A DNA stretch of 9,138 nt from Deltaproteobacteria bacterium RIFOXYD12_FULL_50_9 (GTDB lineage: Bacteria > Desulfobacterota > Desulfobulbia > Desulfobulbales > CALZHT01), in the NCBI GenBank assembly GCA_001799225.1, contig MGTA01000043.1, positions 5,080 through 14,217 on the forward strand, given 5' to 3'. Of this stretch, positions 1 to 6,426 are shown one piece after another. Each line of letters starts with the position of its first letter. The first letter of the stretch is position 1. Made by a program: the position numbers and the translations under genes. Below the pieces are notes generated by a model, which saw only the letters and a list, made by a program, of their open reading frames with translations, had not been told where the DNA came from and searched no databases.

Positions 1-335
1 GAGCCGTAGTCGGCTGCTGCGGCCTGAGCATCGGCCCATGATGCCTTGGTAACCGGATTGTTACGGAGAGCGACATCAAGGACATCCGGCAAACCAAGCC
101 GCTGTGGGTCAAGATTTAATGGGATGGCGGGCTGTTTGGCAAAACTGAAATCGGGTTGGGTGGCTTTAGCATTTGCAGGGGCGGGTGGCTTCCAGAAGGT
201 ATTGGCTGTTGCTGCCGTGTTTTCGACCTGCACGCCCAAAGAGGCAGGGAGGCAACCGGAAAGCATGACGAGCAAGAGAAAACTCAGCAATTGGCGGTAA
301 CGTGATAACGACTTTTTACGGCTTGCAGTCGACAA
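1..335 (-). CDS. TolC-family outer membrane efflux lipoprotein, N-terminal part (cut by the window edge)
   Basis: The reverse strand encodes 111 codons open to the window edge. The reading starts MSTASRKKSLSRYRQLLSFL, continues into a hydrophobic stretch and ends in the lipobox L25-S26-G27-C28, so it should be a lipoprotein with Cys28 as the lipidated residue. A Trp-Lys-Pro-Pro segment follows, then LPDVLDVALRNNPVTKASWA and DAQAAAADYG. These match the first coiled helix of TolC/OEP-family proteins, the outer-membrane channels of tripartite exporters or type I secretion. The start is TTG. An in-frame TGA lies just upstream (345-347) and overlaps the GAGG Shine-Dalgarno, which sits about 8 bases before the TTG, so no longer N-terminus is possible. 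The rest of the gene, and probably its membrane-fusion and pump partners, lie to the left. The family is clear; the substrate cannot be told. Confidence 0.8.
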   Translation of the reverse strand, partial: MSTASRKKSLSRYRQLLSFLLLVMLSGCLPASLGVQVENTAATANTFWKPPAPANAKATQPDFSFAKQPAIPLNLDPQRLGLPDVLDVALRNNPVTKASWADAQAAAADYG

Positions 336-665
336 CGGGGATCCTCAAAAAAATATTGACATGTAATGTGATAAAACAAAATGAATCCACTATGATACAG
401 CGCAGTTCTTCGATGGTAAATGGTTTAATGAAAACCTTCAAATTTTAATGACGGATAAAAAACTGAAGAGGTCTGTTAAAAAGATTTTTCTTCTATTACT
501 TTCCATCGTTAATGATAACCCATTCAATTTATTGACCTTACCACATCAAAGATTAAGGGGAGATTAAGAACTGGAAAAAAGTGAGATGGACAGAGTACTT
601 CAATGGATAATCTTAGACGATCAGGTCAACACTCAACAACTATAACAGCCTATAGCATAAAAAAT
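336..665. other. AT-rich intergenic region between the lipoprotein gene and the response regulator
   Basis: This stretch of about 330 bases holds no intact gene on either strand. It is clearly more AT-rich than the neighbouring genes. It contains a decayed receiver-domain tail (listed separately) and an 8-base direct repeat, agattaag, at 550-557 and 561-568. The promoter of the left-hand lipoprotein gene must lie near 340-400; TTGTTT and ATATTT 17 bases apart on the minus strand are a weak candidate. I see no T-tailed hairpin that would end the response-regulator transcript. Confidence 0.6.
403..444 (-). pseudogene. Decayed C-terminal fragment of a CheY-like receiver gene
   Basis: Read on the minus strand, this piece translates to FIKPFTIEELR, almost the same as VKPFTVEELPQ at the end of the intact response regulator at 666-1052. 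The DNA agrees: 403-428 matches 714-739 at 24 of 26 bases, in the same orientation and 311 bases apart. Just upstream the frame is lost. Between the ATT codon and the AAACCA block the remnant has 17 bases where the intact gene has 18, and a stop codon precedes the match. Weaker echoes of the NGYQ codons (about 513-524) and the PDIILLD region (about 605-625) occur in the expected order but could be chance. I infer a duplicated and decayed receiver gene. A short gene-conversion or recombination product is the alternative. Confidence 0.55.
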
Positions 666-1052
666 CTAAGCAGTTACACTCTTTGCCCGATGGTATTTCA
701 TGAGTAACTGGGGCAGTTCTTCAACGGTAAATGGTTTAACTATATAGCCTTGAATCCCTAATTTCGCACAAGCCATTACATCCTCTTTATCAGAAGAAGA
801 GGTAACCATAACAATGGTCGTGGCCGTATCCTTAAAGTTTTCGCGCAGGATTTTCAGGGTTTGATAACCGTTTAACAGGGGCATATGCATGTCTAAGAGG
901 ATGATATCGGGTTTTTGGGTTTTATAGGCCTGCAAAGCCTCTTCACCATTCAAGACAAGACTCTTTTCAAAAAAAGCGTCCGGCAGGGCTTTATTATATA
1001 AAAACTGAATGGATTTTGAATCTTCGGCAATTAATATCTTTATTTTCGGCAT
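666..1052 (-). CDS. Single-domain response regulator (CheY-like receiver)
   Basis: The 128-residue protein is a complete receiver domain with no output domain. The acidic pair E10/D11 (ILIAED), the phospho-acceptor D54 (PDIILLD), the switch residue T84 (VMVTS), Y103 and the conserved lysine K106 (VKPF) are all present, so phosphorylation by a histidine kinase is expected. Such stand-alone receivers act by protein-protein contact in chemotaxis-like switches, phosphorelays or kinase control; the target cannot be told here. The start ATG has a GGAGAG Shine-Dalgarno about 5-6 bases upstream. It is last in the minus-strand run, 70 bases after rlmH, and is clearly AT-richer than rlmH and speB. No kinase gene lies beside it. 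It is about half identical to the regulator at 8528-8905 and has a decayed relative just downstream. Confidence 0.92.
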   Translation of the reverse strand: MPKIKILIAEDSKSIQFLYNKALPDAFFEKSLVLNGEEALQAYKTQKPDIILLDMHMPLLNGYQTLKILRENFKDTATTIVMVTSSSDKEDVMACAKLGIQGYIVKPFTVEELPQLLMKYHRAKSVTA

Positions 1053-1122
1053 AACAACTCTCCGGGGATGTGGTTTAGTTTGTCTAATCCGCTAGAGTAC
1101 ACACATTGTCGTTAATCTGCCA

Positions 1123-1593
1123 TTACTTATGATAACCGGTGCCGGCCAGAATGGTCCTGGCCCGGTACAACTGCTCGAAAAGCAGTAAGCGGGTCATCTC
1201 ATGAGTAAAAGTCATCCGGGAGAGCGAAAGCACAAAATCAGCCCGGGCCAGAACCTCGGAGGTTAAACCAAGATGACCGCCGATCAGAAAAGAGATCAAA
1301 CGCCGACCATCTTGTTCCCACTGATCCAGTTGTTTCGCCAGTTCCTCGGAATCAAGCTGCCGACCGCCTGGATCAAGAGCCACCAGCAAAGCGCCGGGCG
1401 TGATCCTGGACAGCAACACCCTGCCCTCCTGCTCCTTGACAACTGCAGCCGGTTCACTCCCCCCTGCCTTTCTCTCCTTCAAAACCCGGATATCAATCTC
1501 AACGTACCGGGAGAGCCGTTTGTAAAAATCTTCTATCCCCTGTTCCAGATACTTTTCACGAGTTTTGCCGAGAAAAAGCAGCTCATACCGCAT
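1123..1593 (-). CDS. rlmH: 23S rRNA (pseudouridine1915-N3)-methyltransferase RlmH
   Basis: The 156-residue protein has the usual length and features of RlmH, a SPOUT-class, AdoMet-dependent dimeric enzyme that methylates pseudouridine 1915 in helix 69 of 23S rRNA on the 70S ribosome. The glycine-rich AdoMet loop is LIGGHLGL (103-110). The C-terminal block THEMTRLLLFEQLYRARTIL (130-149) leads into the invariant C-terminal YHK (154-156). The common form of the loop is IGGxxG, so His107 is a mild variation. The ATG at 1593 has TGAGAG about 6 bases upstream and lies only 9 bases after the stop of the Cys-rich gene, so the two are probably cotranscribed. The family is certain; activity is inferred. 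Confidence 0.96.
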   Translation of the reverse strand: MRYELLFLGKTREKYLEQGIEDFYKRLSRYVEIDIRVLKERKAGGSEPAAVVKEQEGRVLLSRITPGALLVALDPGGRQLDSEELAKQLDQWEQDGRRLISFLIGGHLGLTSEVLARADFVLSLSRMTFTHEMTRLLLFEQLYRARTILAGTGYHK

Positions 1594-1602
1594 ACCAAAC
1601 TC

Positions 1603-1995
1603 TCATCTATTTGCTCCTGACTTGTTAAGTATCTGCTTTAAATACCTGCAAAACTCCTCATACTCAATGTTGCTGGCAAGGCCGGGACATGATGAACTGA
1701 TTGTCTGAAAATTAACCCGATCGGCCAGCAGACTTGGATGCAGCGGCCATTGCCTGCAGCGCCAGGGCTTGCAAGGATGGATGGTGCAACCATCATTAAA
1801 AAAAATGCAGTGGCCATCTTTAATTTTCATCTGGATAACATTACCGGTAACCCGCAAATATTTTTCCAGAATTTCCGGATACGGCTTGCCGAAAAAAGCA
1901 ACCAGCCTTTTAATATCGTTTTCATCCAGAGACACGGTTGTCTGGCCCTGGCAGCAAGCACCGCAAAACCGACACTGAAATATCTTCTCTTCCAC
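1603..1995 (-). CDS. YkgJ-type CxxCxxCC metal-binding protein
   Basis: This small Cys-rich protein belongs to the YkgJ / CxxCxxCC family (putative zinc- or iron-chelating domain, biochemical role unknown). Near the N-terminus it has CRFCGACC, giving C-x2-C-x2-CC. The middle has C-IFFNDG-C-TIHP-C-KPWR-C, and two more Cys follow near the C-terminus (CPG and EEFC). The order and spacing fit a metal-binding fold, possibly an iron-sulfur cluster site. I chose the GTG at 1995 (130 residues) because a GGGAG Shine-Dalgarno lies 7 bases before it. The longer ATG start at 2019 (138 residues) has no Shine-Dalgarno and falls inside a GC hairpin. rlmH follows after 9 bases, so the pair is probably one unit. 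Confidence 0.85.
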   Translation of the reverse strand: MEEKIFQCRFCGACCQGQTTVSLDENDIKRLVAFFGKPYPEILEKYLRVTGNVIQMKIKDGHCIFFNDGCTIHPCKPWRCRQWPLHPSLLADRVNFQTISSSCPGLASNIEYEEFCRYLKQILNKSGANR

Positions 1996-2010
1996 TTTTT
2001 TACTCCCTTT

Positions 2011-2034
2011 GCCGGGCATACTCTTAAGCCCGGC
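2011..2034. promoter_or_regulatory. Hairpin in the leader of the YkgJ-type gene
   Basis: GCCGGGC and GCCCGGC form a perfect 7-bp GC stem around a 10-base loop (atactcttaa). No T-run follows on either strand, so it is not a normal intrinsic terminator. On the minus strand it sits directly before the GGGAG Shine-Dalgarno of the GTG start and covers the alternative ATG at 2019. It could affect mRNA stability or ribosome access; this is inference. Confidence 0.45.
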
Positions 2035-2063
2035 TCATTATCAGCAACGCAGGCGATATATAA

Positions 2064-2091
2064 TTTATAGACAATATATACAGTATTACAA
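2064..2091 (-). promoter_or_regulatory. Candidate promoter for the YkgJ-type gene and rlmH
   Basis: On the minus strand TTGTAA (-35-like, 2086-2091) and TATAAA (-10-like, 2064-2069) are 16 bases apart in an AT-rich gap after speB. Transcription would begin near 2057 and give a leader of about 60 bases carrying the hairpin at 2011-2034. The match is only fair, and AT-rich DNA yields such hits by chance. Confidence 0.3.
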
Positions 2092-2101
2092 TAAATTAGC
2101 T

Positions 2102-2971
2102 TTAATAATCAAAGCAGTTTCTAAACATATACCCCAATGTCCGATATAGCAGTTTAGCGGCAGAAAAAGCAGCATGATGACCGCCCGGACAAGGAGCGAA
2201 TTCGACCAGATCGAGCCCCACTATCGGTCGTGCTTTGGCAATGCACTCGATGAGACCGGAAACTTCGGCCCAGGAAAGGCCGTCAGGCTCCGGAGTGCCT
2301 GTAGCAGGCATAACTGCCGGATCGAGAACATCAACATCGATAGAAAGATAGACCGATCCGGTCAGGGTTGCACAGACCTGCGCCATCCAATCTCGCTCCT
2401 GCCTGATTCGTTGCATAAAGAAAGGCTGCCAGCCCCGATCTTGCACTAACTTCCACTCCTCCTTTGAAAATGACCTGATACCAATCTGGGTAAAAGGGAT
2501 ATCAAGGTCAGAGATCCGCCGCATGACACAGGCATGACTTAATGGTGACGATTCAAACTCGTTCCGCAAATCCAGGTGAGCATCGAGTTGGACGACATGC
2601 AGATCAGGATAGTATTTTTGGCAGGCATTCACGGCCGGAAGCGTCACTGTATGCTCGCCGCCAAGCAGCACCGGCAGACGTTTTCGGGCCAATTCGCAAT
2701 CTACGGCCAGCCTGATTTCCTCACAGGCCTCCTGTGAAGAGAGCCCTTGCAGGGCAAGCGGTGGCATGGTTTCAAACCCGACCCTAAAGGTCTCAAGAGC
2801 CAACGCATCATCAAAGGATTCAAGCGCCCAGGATGCTTCCATAATGGCATGCGGCCCCTCCTCCGTCCCTTTCCCCCAACTGACGGTATTGGCGAGAGGA
2901 GCCGAAATGAAAGAGACGCGTTTCTCCGGGAAATGCGCTTCATCCTCATCTAAAAACTGATATTTATCCAT
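2102..2971 (-). CDS. speB: Agmatinase (ureohydrolase family)
   Basis: The protein belongs to the arginase/agmatinase fold. With numbering from the upstream ATG, the metal-binding motifs are GGEHT (H109), DAHLD (D132, H134, D136) and SIDVDVLDP (D214, D216). These are the six usual ligands of the two-manganese centre that hydrolyses agmatine to putrescine and urea. The SHACVMRR segment after DAHLD fits bacterial SpeB better than arginase, but guanidinobutyrase or a related substrate is not excluded. At 289 residues it is the normal length. Two ATG codons are close together. AAGGA touches the first (2977) but lies 6 bases before the second (2971), so I chose the second. It lies 79 bases after yqgE. 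No arginine decarboxylase gene is in view, so the source of agmatine is not shown. Confidence 0.93.
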   Translation of the reverse strand: MDKYQFLDEDEAHFPEKRVSFISAPLANTVSWGKGTEEGPHAIMEASWALESFDDALALETFRVGFETMPPLALQGLSSQEACEEIRLAVDCELARKRLPVLLGGEHTVTLPAVNACQKYYPDLHVVQLDAHLDLRNEFESSPLSHACVMRRISDLDIPFTQIGIRSFSKEEWKLVQDRGWQPFFMQRIRQERDWMAQVCATLTGSVYLSIDVDVLDPAVMPATGTPEPDGLSWAEVSGLIECIAKARPIVGLDLVEFAPCPGGHHAAFSAAKLLYRTLGYMFRNCFDY

Positions 2972-3050
2972 AAACATTCCTTGAATTTCTTAAATCTCCA
3001 GATAAAAATAGTTCGTATGCAGAAGAATAGAGGGGCAGAGGAGGCGACGT

Positions 3051-3602
3051 TCAAGCCCTGCCGATCACATCGCCGAACAAGACGATATCGATGCCGTGCT
3101 TGCTGGCTACCTGTCGCCATTTAAACTCTGCAGGGGTGTGGAATATATCGTCGTAATCAGCCGGCAGAGTGAGCCAACCGTTAACGGCAAGTTCATTTTC
3201 AAGTTGACCTGCTGCCCAGCCTACATAACCGAGCAGAAAGATATAATCCTGCGGACCAGCTCCTTTAGAAATTGCCTGCAGTATTTCCGGGTCGCGGGAG
3301 ATATTGATTGAATCGGTAATCCGGAGAAAGCTCCGGCAAGCAAACTCCGAGGAGTAAAGAATGAAGGCGGCCTCCATCTCAACCGGACCGCCGAGATAGA
3401 CCGGCGGTAACGGTTGAGCCGGCACCGCCAGATTGATACTGCGCAGGACGTCTGCCATGGTTATATCAGTAATGGGATGATTAACCACCAGGCCCATGGC
3501 CCCCTCCGGAGAGTGAGAGCAGATATAGATAATCTGCTCTTGAAAACGGGGATCCGGCATCTGAGGGGTGGCGAGTAAGAAATTTCCCTGCAATGAATCC
3601 AT
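3051..3602 (-). CDS. yqgE: YqgE/AlgH family protein (UPF0301)
   Basis: From the ATG at 3602 the protein is 183 residues, the usual size, and begins MDSLQGNFLLATPQMPDPRF, the typical YqgE opening. Other family blocks are the NHP at 41-43 (GLVVNHP), GGPVEMEA at 71-78, GYVGWAAGQLENEL at 125-138 and NGWL at 141-144. The protein is cytoplasmic, with no signal peptide or membrane segment. In Pseudomonas the relative AlgH affects alginate expression, but the molecular function of the family is not established. The frame stays open upstream to a TTG at 3677. Those extra 25 residues (rich in Tyr, Trp and Cys) do not resemble the family, and GAAGG about 11 bases before 3602 is the only ribosome-site candidate, a weak one. 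It heads the minus-strand run and diverges from glgB. Confidence 0.93.
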   Translation of the reverse strand: MDSLQGNFLLATPQMPDPRFQEQIIYICSHSPEGAMGLVVNHPITDITMADVLRSINLAVPAQPLPPVYLGGPVEMEAAFILYSSEFACRSFLRITDSINISRDPEILQAISKGAGPQDYIFLLGYVGWAAGQLENELAVNGWLTLPADYDDIFHTPAEFKWRQVASKHGIDIVLFGDVIGRA

Positions 3603-3758
3603 AAAATCTTCAACCTTCTGTCTATTCATCTGGTAGTTTAAAGTGTATATGTAGCATCGCAACTTCGACCAGGTCAAGCAGGAGTTGCAAAAATATCGGC
3701 TTTATAACACCAAATAGAGGTTAATTCTTATTTTTATCAACTAATTATAATAAATCTA

Positions 3759-3788
3759 TTGAAACCCGGAAGGCGCTACCATTAGAAT
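3759..3788 (+). promoter_or_regulatory. Upstream candidate promoter facing glgB
   Basis: TTGAAA (3759-3764) and TAGAAT (3783-3788) are 18 bases apart on the plus strand. This would leave a leader of nearly 190 bases before glgB, so it is less attractive than the nearer candidate. Confidence 0.28.
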
Positions 3789-3904
3789 TTTACATAAACA
3801 TTTCGTCACGACGTTCCTCACCCGGACAAGACTGGAAAGATCCAAAAAAGGTATTACAATTTGCCTGCCCAACCCTTTTCAGGCCATATTTTATTATTTA
3901 ATCA

Positions 3905-3934
3905 TTGAACTTAAGATGGCTGACATCCTATACT
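3905..3934 (+). promoter_or_regulatory. Probable glgB promoter
   Basis: TTGAAC (3905-3910) and TATACT (3929-3934) are 18 bases apart, close to the sigma-70 consensus. The start point would be near 3941, giving a leader of about 40 bases before the glgB ATG. It is the best promoter match in the window by eye. Confidence 0.45.
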
Positions 3935-3980
3935 AAAGAACGTTAGAATCAAATTAACCTTTACACAAAGAAGATAAGCC

Positions 3981-6173
3981 ATGGATGTAATTCATGAAAT
4001 TAACCGAGTAATCAATTCCGACCAACACGATCCGTTCACGGTACTGGGTTTTCATATCATCAGCCATGATCCCATGCGGGTCATCTTCCGCACCTTTCAA
4101 CCCCATGCCCAATCCGTGCGCATGCTCTTCCGGGACCAAGCCCGCCACATGTACAAAATGCGGGAGGAAGGGCTTTTCGAGATCGAGATAAGCGACTACT
4201 CCGAACCTTTTGACTACTCGTACGAAGTGACTTATTTCGACCATACGGTCAACACCTTTAAAGACCCCTACCGTTTTTTACCACAATTCTCCGACTTCGA
4301 CAGCCATCTCTTCAATAACGGCAACCATTACCAGATCTACAACAAACTTGGCGCCCATCCGACCACCATTGACGCAATCAGCGGCACCATCTTCCGGGTT
4401 TGGGCGCCATCCGCCCGGCGGGTAAGTGTAATCGGCGATTTTAATTACTGGGACAGCCGGGTTCATCAGATGCGCTCCCTGGGCAGTTCAGGAATCTGGG
4501 AACTCTTTATTCCCGGGATCAGCCAAGGCCAAGCTTATAAGTACGAAATCCGCAGCCAGGATATGCGCCTTTATGAGAAAGCCGATCCCTACCAGTTTTT
4601 TGCCGAACTCAGGCCAAAAAGCGCCTCCATTGTCTGGGATATCCACACCTATGAGTGGCGCGATCAGGCCTGGATGGAGAGACGGATGCACTCTGCTCCA
4701 TATGACCGTCCCCTGTCAATCTATGAAGTGCATCTCGGCTCCTGGCGCCGTGATCCGGCCGATCCCGACCGTTTCCTCTCCTTCAGGGAACTGGGTGACT
4801 TATTGATCCCCTATATCAAAGAGATGGGATTTACTCACCTGGAGATCATGCCGATCATGGAACATCCTTTTGATGAATCATGGGGATACCAGATTACCGG
4901 CTATTTTGCCGTTACCAGCCGCTACGGCACCCCCCAGGATTTTATGGATTTTATCGACCGCTGCCACGAAAACGGCATCGGCATTATTCTGGATTGGGCG
5001 CCTTCGCATTTCCCGACCGACGGTCATGCCCTGGGCCGCTTCGACGGCACAGCCCTCTACGAACATGAAGATCCACGCCAGGGCAGTCATCCGGAATGGG
5101 GCACCCTGATCTTCAACTTCGGCCGCAAGGAGGTCAGCAACTTTCTGATTGCCAGCGCCATGTTCTGGATGGACAAGTTTCATATCGACGGTTTGCGGGT
5201 CGATGCCGTTGCCTCCATGCTTTATCTTGACTATGCCAAGAACGATGGCGAATGGGTGCCGAACCGCTACGGCGGCAAGGAGAATATCGAGGCCATAGAG
5301 TTCATCCGCCATCTTAACTGCATAACCCACGCCAATTATCCCGGCATCATGATGATCGCCGAGGAGTCAACCAGCTTTTATGGAGTCTCCAGATCAGCAG
5401 ATCTGGGTGGCCTTGGTTTCGGGTTCAAATGGAATATGGGCTGGATGAACGACATGCTGCTCTTTTTCAGCCGCGACCCCCTCTTCCGGAAATACCAGCA
5501 CAACTCACTGACCTTTTCAATGCTTTATGCCTTTTCCGAAAATTTCATCCTGCCTCTTTCGCACGATGAGGTAGTCCATGGCAAAAAGTCACTCATCGAC
5601 AAGATGCCGGGCGATCCTTGGCAAAAATTTGCCAATCTCCGCCTGCTTTTCGCCTTTATGTGGACCCATCCCGGCAAAAAGCTACTGTTCATGGGGGCAG
5701 AAATCGCCCAATTCTCAGAGTGGTACTGTAAAGTCAGCCTGGATTGGCACCTGCTCGAACATAACGCTGCAAACCGGCAGATTCAGCATCTGGTCAAGGC
5801 TCTCAACCGCCTCTATCTTGCCAACCCGGCACTCTGGGAAGTCGACTTTTCCCACGCCGGATTCAGGTGGATGGATTTCAAGGACGTTGACAACAGCATT
5901 GTCGCCTACGCCAGATTTGCCAAGGATCCCAAAAATCATCTGGTCTGTCTGCTCAACTTCACTCCCCAAGTCCACAAAGACTATAAGATCGGAGTGCCGG
6001 AGCAGGTCAAATATCGTGAAATTTTCTCATCGGATTATACGGAGTTCGGCGGTACCAATGTTTATAACCCTGAACCGTTATATCCGATTCACGAACCGTT
6101 TGGCGAGGCAAGCCAGCATGTATTAGCCTCTATCCCGCCGCTTGGGGTTATTATTCTGAAACCGGAGTATTGA
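3981..6173 (+). CDS. glgB: 1,4-alpha-glucan (glycogen) branching enzyme GlgB
   Basis: This is a complete 730-residue cytoplasmic GlgB of glycoside hydrolase family 13, close to the E. coli length. It cuts an alpha-1,4 glucan chain and rejoins it by an alpha-1,6 bond to make branches in glycogen. The order is: an N-terminal beta-sandwich region (DPFTVLGFH at 17-25), a CBM48-type module (about 130-220, with GTIFRVWAPSARRVSVIGDF), the catalytic barrel (about 245-600) and a C-terminal beta domain. The nucleophile is D408 (HIDGLRVDAV), the acid/base E461 (AEEST) and the third acidic residue D529 (LSHDEVVHGK). These sit at a constant offset of +3 from E. coli D405, E458 and D526. SYIYEVHLGSW-like and GYQITGYFAVTSRYG blocks are typical. 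The ATG at 3981 has only a weak AAGAAG ribosome site. No glgA, glgC, glgP or glgX is adjacent, so the gene stands alone here. Confidence 0.97.
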   Translation: MDVIHEINRVINSDQHDPFTVLGFHIISHDPMRVIFRTFQPHAQSVRMLFRDQARHMYKMREEGLFEIEISDYSEPFDYSYEVTYFDHTVNTFKDPYRFLPQFSDFDSHLFNNGNHYQIYNKLGAHPTTIDAISGTIFRVWAPSARRVSVIGDFNYWDSRVHQMRSLGSSGIWELFIPGISQGQAYKYEIRSQDMRLYEKADPYQFFAELRPKSASIVWDIHTYEWRDQAWMERRMHSAPYDRPLSIYEVHLGSWRRDPADPDRFLSFRELGDLLIPYIKEMGFTHLEIMPIMEHPFDESWGYQITGYFAVTSRYGTPQDFMDFIDRCHENGIGIILDWAPSHFPTDGHALGRFDGTALYEHEDPRQGSHPEWGTLIFNFGRKEVSNFLIASAMFWMDKFHIDGLRVDAVASMLYLDYAKNDGEWVPNRYGGKENIEAIEFIRHLNCITHANYPGIMMIAEESTSFYGVSRSADLGGLGFGFKWNMGWMNDMLLFFSRDPLFRKYQHNSLTFSMLYAFSENFILPLSHDEVVHGKKSLIDKMPGDPWQKFANLRLLFAFMWTHPGKKLLFMGAEIAQFSEWYCKVSLDWHLLEHNAANRQIQHLVKALNRLYLANPALWEVDFSHAGFRWMDFKDVDNSIVAYARFAKDPKNHLVCLLNFTPQVHKDYKIGVPEQVKYREIFSSDYTEFGGTNVYNPEPLYPIHEPFGEASQHVLASIPPLGVIILKPEY

Positions 6174-6186
6174 TACCTAAAGAAAT

Positions 6187-6208
6187 GGGCGCACACAGAG
6201 GTGCGCCC
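6187..6208. repeat. Perfect palindrome, likely dispersed intergenic repeat
   Basis: GGGCGCAC, a 6-base loop ACAGAG, then GTGCGCCC form a perfect 8-bp stem, flanked by CTACA on the right. It starts 14 bases after the glgB stop. Palindromes of this style, GGGCGxxC...GxxCGCCCCTACA, are familiar as repeated intergenic elements in many bacterial genomes; that statement is from memory. No T-run follows on either strand, so classical termination is unlikely, but the hairpin could protect the glgB mRNA 3' end. The minus-strand reading VGAHLCVRPF is a known kind of spurious ORF caused by such elements. Confidence 0.65.
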
Positions 6209-6225
6209 CTACAAAAGGCAATGCT

Positions 6226-6426
6226 ATGTCACATAAAGAAGAACTATATCCCGAGGGAGAGAAGATGCGCATGGCAGTTCGCTGGCTCTGCGATGTTATC
6301 AAAAATGATCCGGAAAAAAAACGGGCTGATATAATCAGGGAGGCGGAGATCCGTTTTGATCTGTCACCCAAGGAGTGCCAATTTCTGGATACGAAAATCG
6401 CCTGTCCGGAATGCAGCAAGGATTAA
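6226..6426 (+). CDS. Small conserved-type protein of unknown function upstream of recQ
   Basis: The 66-residue protein has an AAGG ribosome site 7 bases before its ATG. It is soluble, charged and mostly helical, with no signal peptide. The core YPEGEKMRMAVRWL followed by RFDLSPKECQFL resembles short hypothetical proteins I recall from deltaproteobacteria, though I cannot name a family. The tail CPECSKD adds a CxxC pair, with further Cys at position 22 and in the KECQ segment. Its last 16 bases overlap the chosen recQ start, so the two are probably translationally coupled. Its coding status is supported by the ribosome site, the coupling and the protein-like composition. The function is unknown; a helicase accessory role is only a guess from position. 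Confidence 0.72.
   Translation: MSHKEELYPEGEKMRMAVRWLCDVIKNDPEKKRADIIREAEIRFDLSPKECQFLDTKIACPECSKD

Larger units (their letters stand above)
3603..3980. other. Divergent intergenic region between yqgE and glgB
   Basis: This AT-rich region of 378 bases has no supported gene on either strand. It must carry the promoters of yqgE (leftward) and glgB (rightward). Two sigma-70-like candidates face glgB and are listed separately. A leftward TTGATA element in the AT tract around 3730-3745 could serve yqgE, but its -10 partner is poor. I see no strong inverted repeat, riboswitch-like fold or T-tailed hairpin. Confidence 0.6.

Noticed and set aside
46..300. Plus-strand open frame of 84 codons
   Set aside because: It runs antisense through the TolC-type lipoprotein gene, which has a lipobox and recognisable family sequence; the plus-strand product resembles nothing.
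550..568. Direct repeat agattaag twice, 11 bases apart, as an operator
   Set aside because: It is short, AT-rich and sits far from any good promoter. It could be a binding site, but nothing else supports it.
3603..3677. N-terminal extension of yqgE from a TTG start
   Set aside because: The extra 25 residues do not look like the family and no ribosome site precedes the TTG; the standard YqgE opening begins at 3602.
4878..5330. Minus-strand open frame of 150 codons
   Set aside because: It lies antisense to the catalytic core of glgB and mirrors its codon pattern; it has no independent support.
5578..6126. Plus-strand open frame of 182 codons
   Set aside because: It is an alternative frame inside glgB, rich in Ser, Arg and Pro as expected for a shadow frame.
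6187..6208. glgB intrinsic terminator
   Set aside because: The stem is strong but no T-run follows it; the right flank is CTACAAAAGG. A dispersed repeat fits better.
6177..6419. Minus-strand open frame of 80 codons ending VGAHLCVRPFL
   Set aside because: Its end is just the translated palindrome at 6187-6208 and the rest is antisense to the better supported 66-residue gene.
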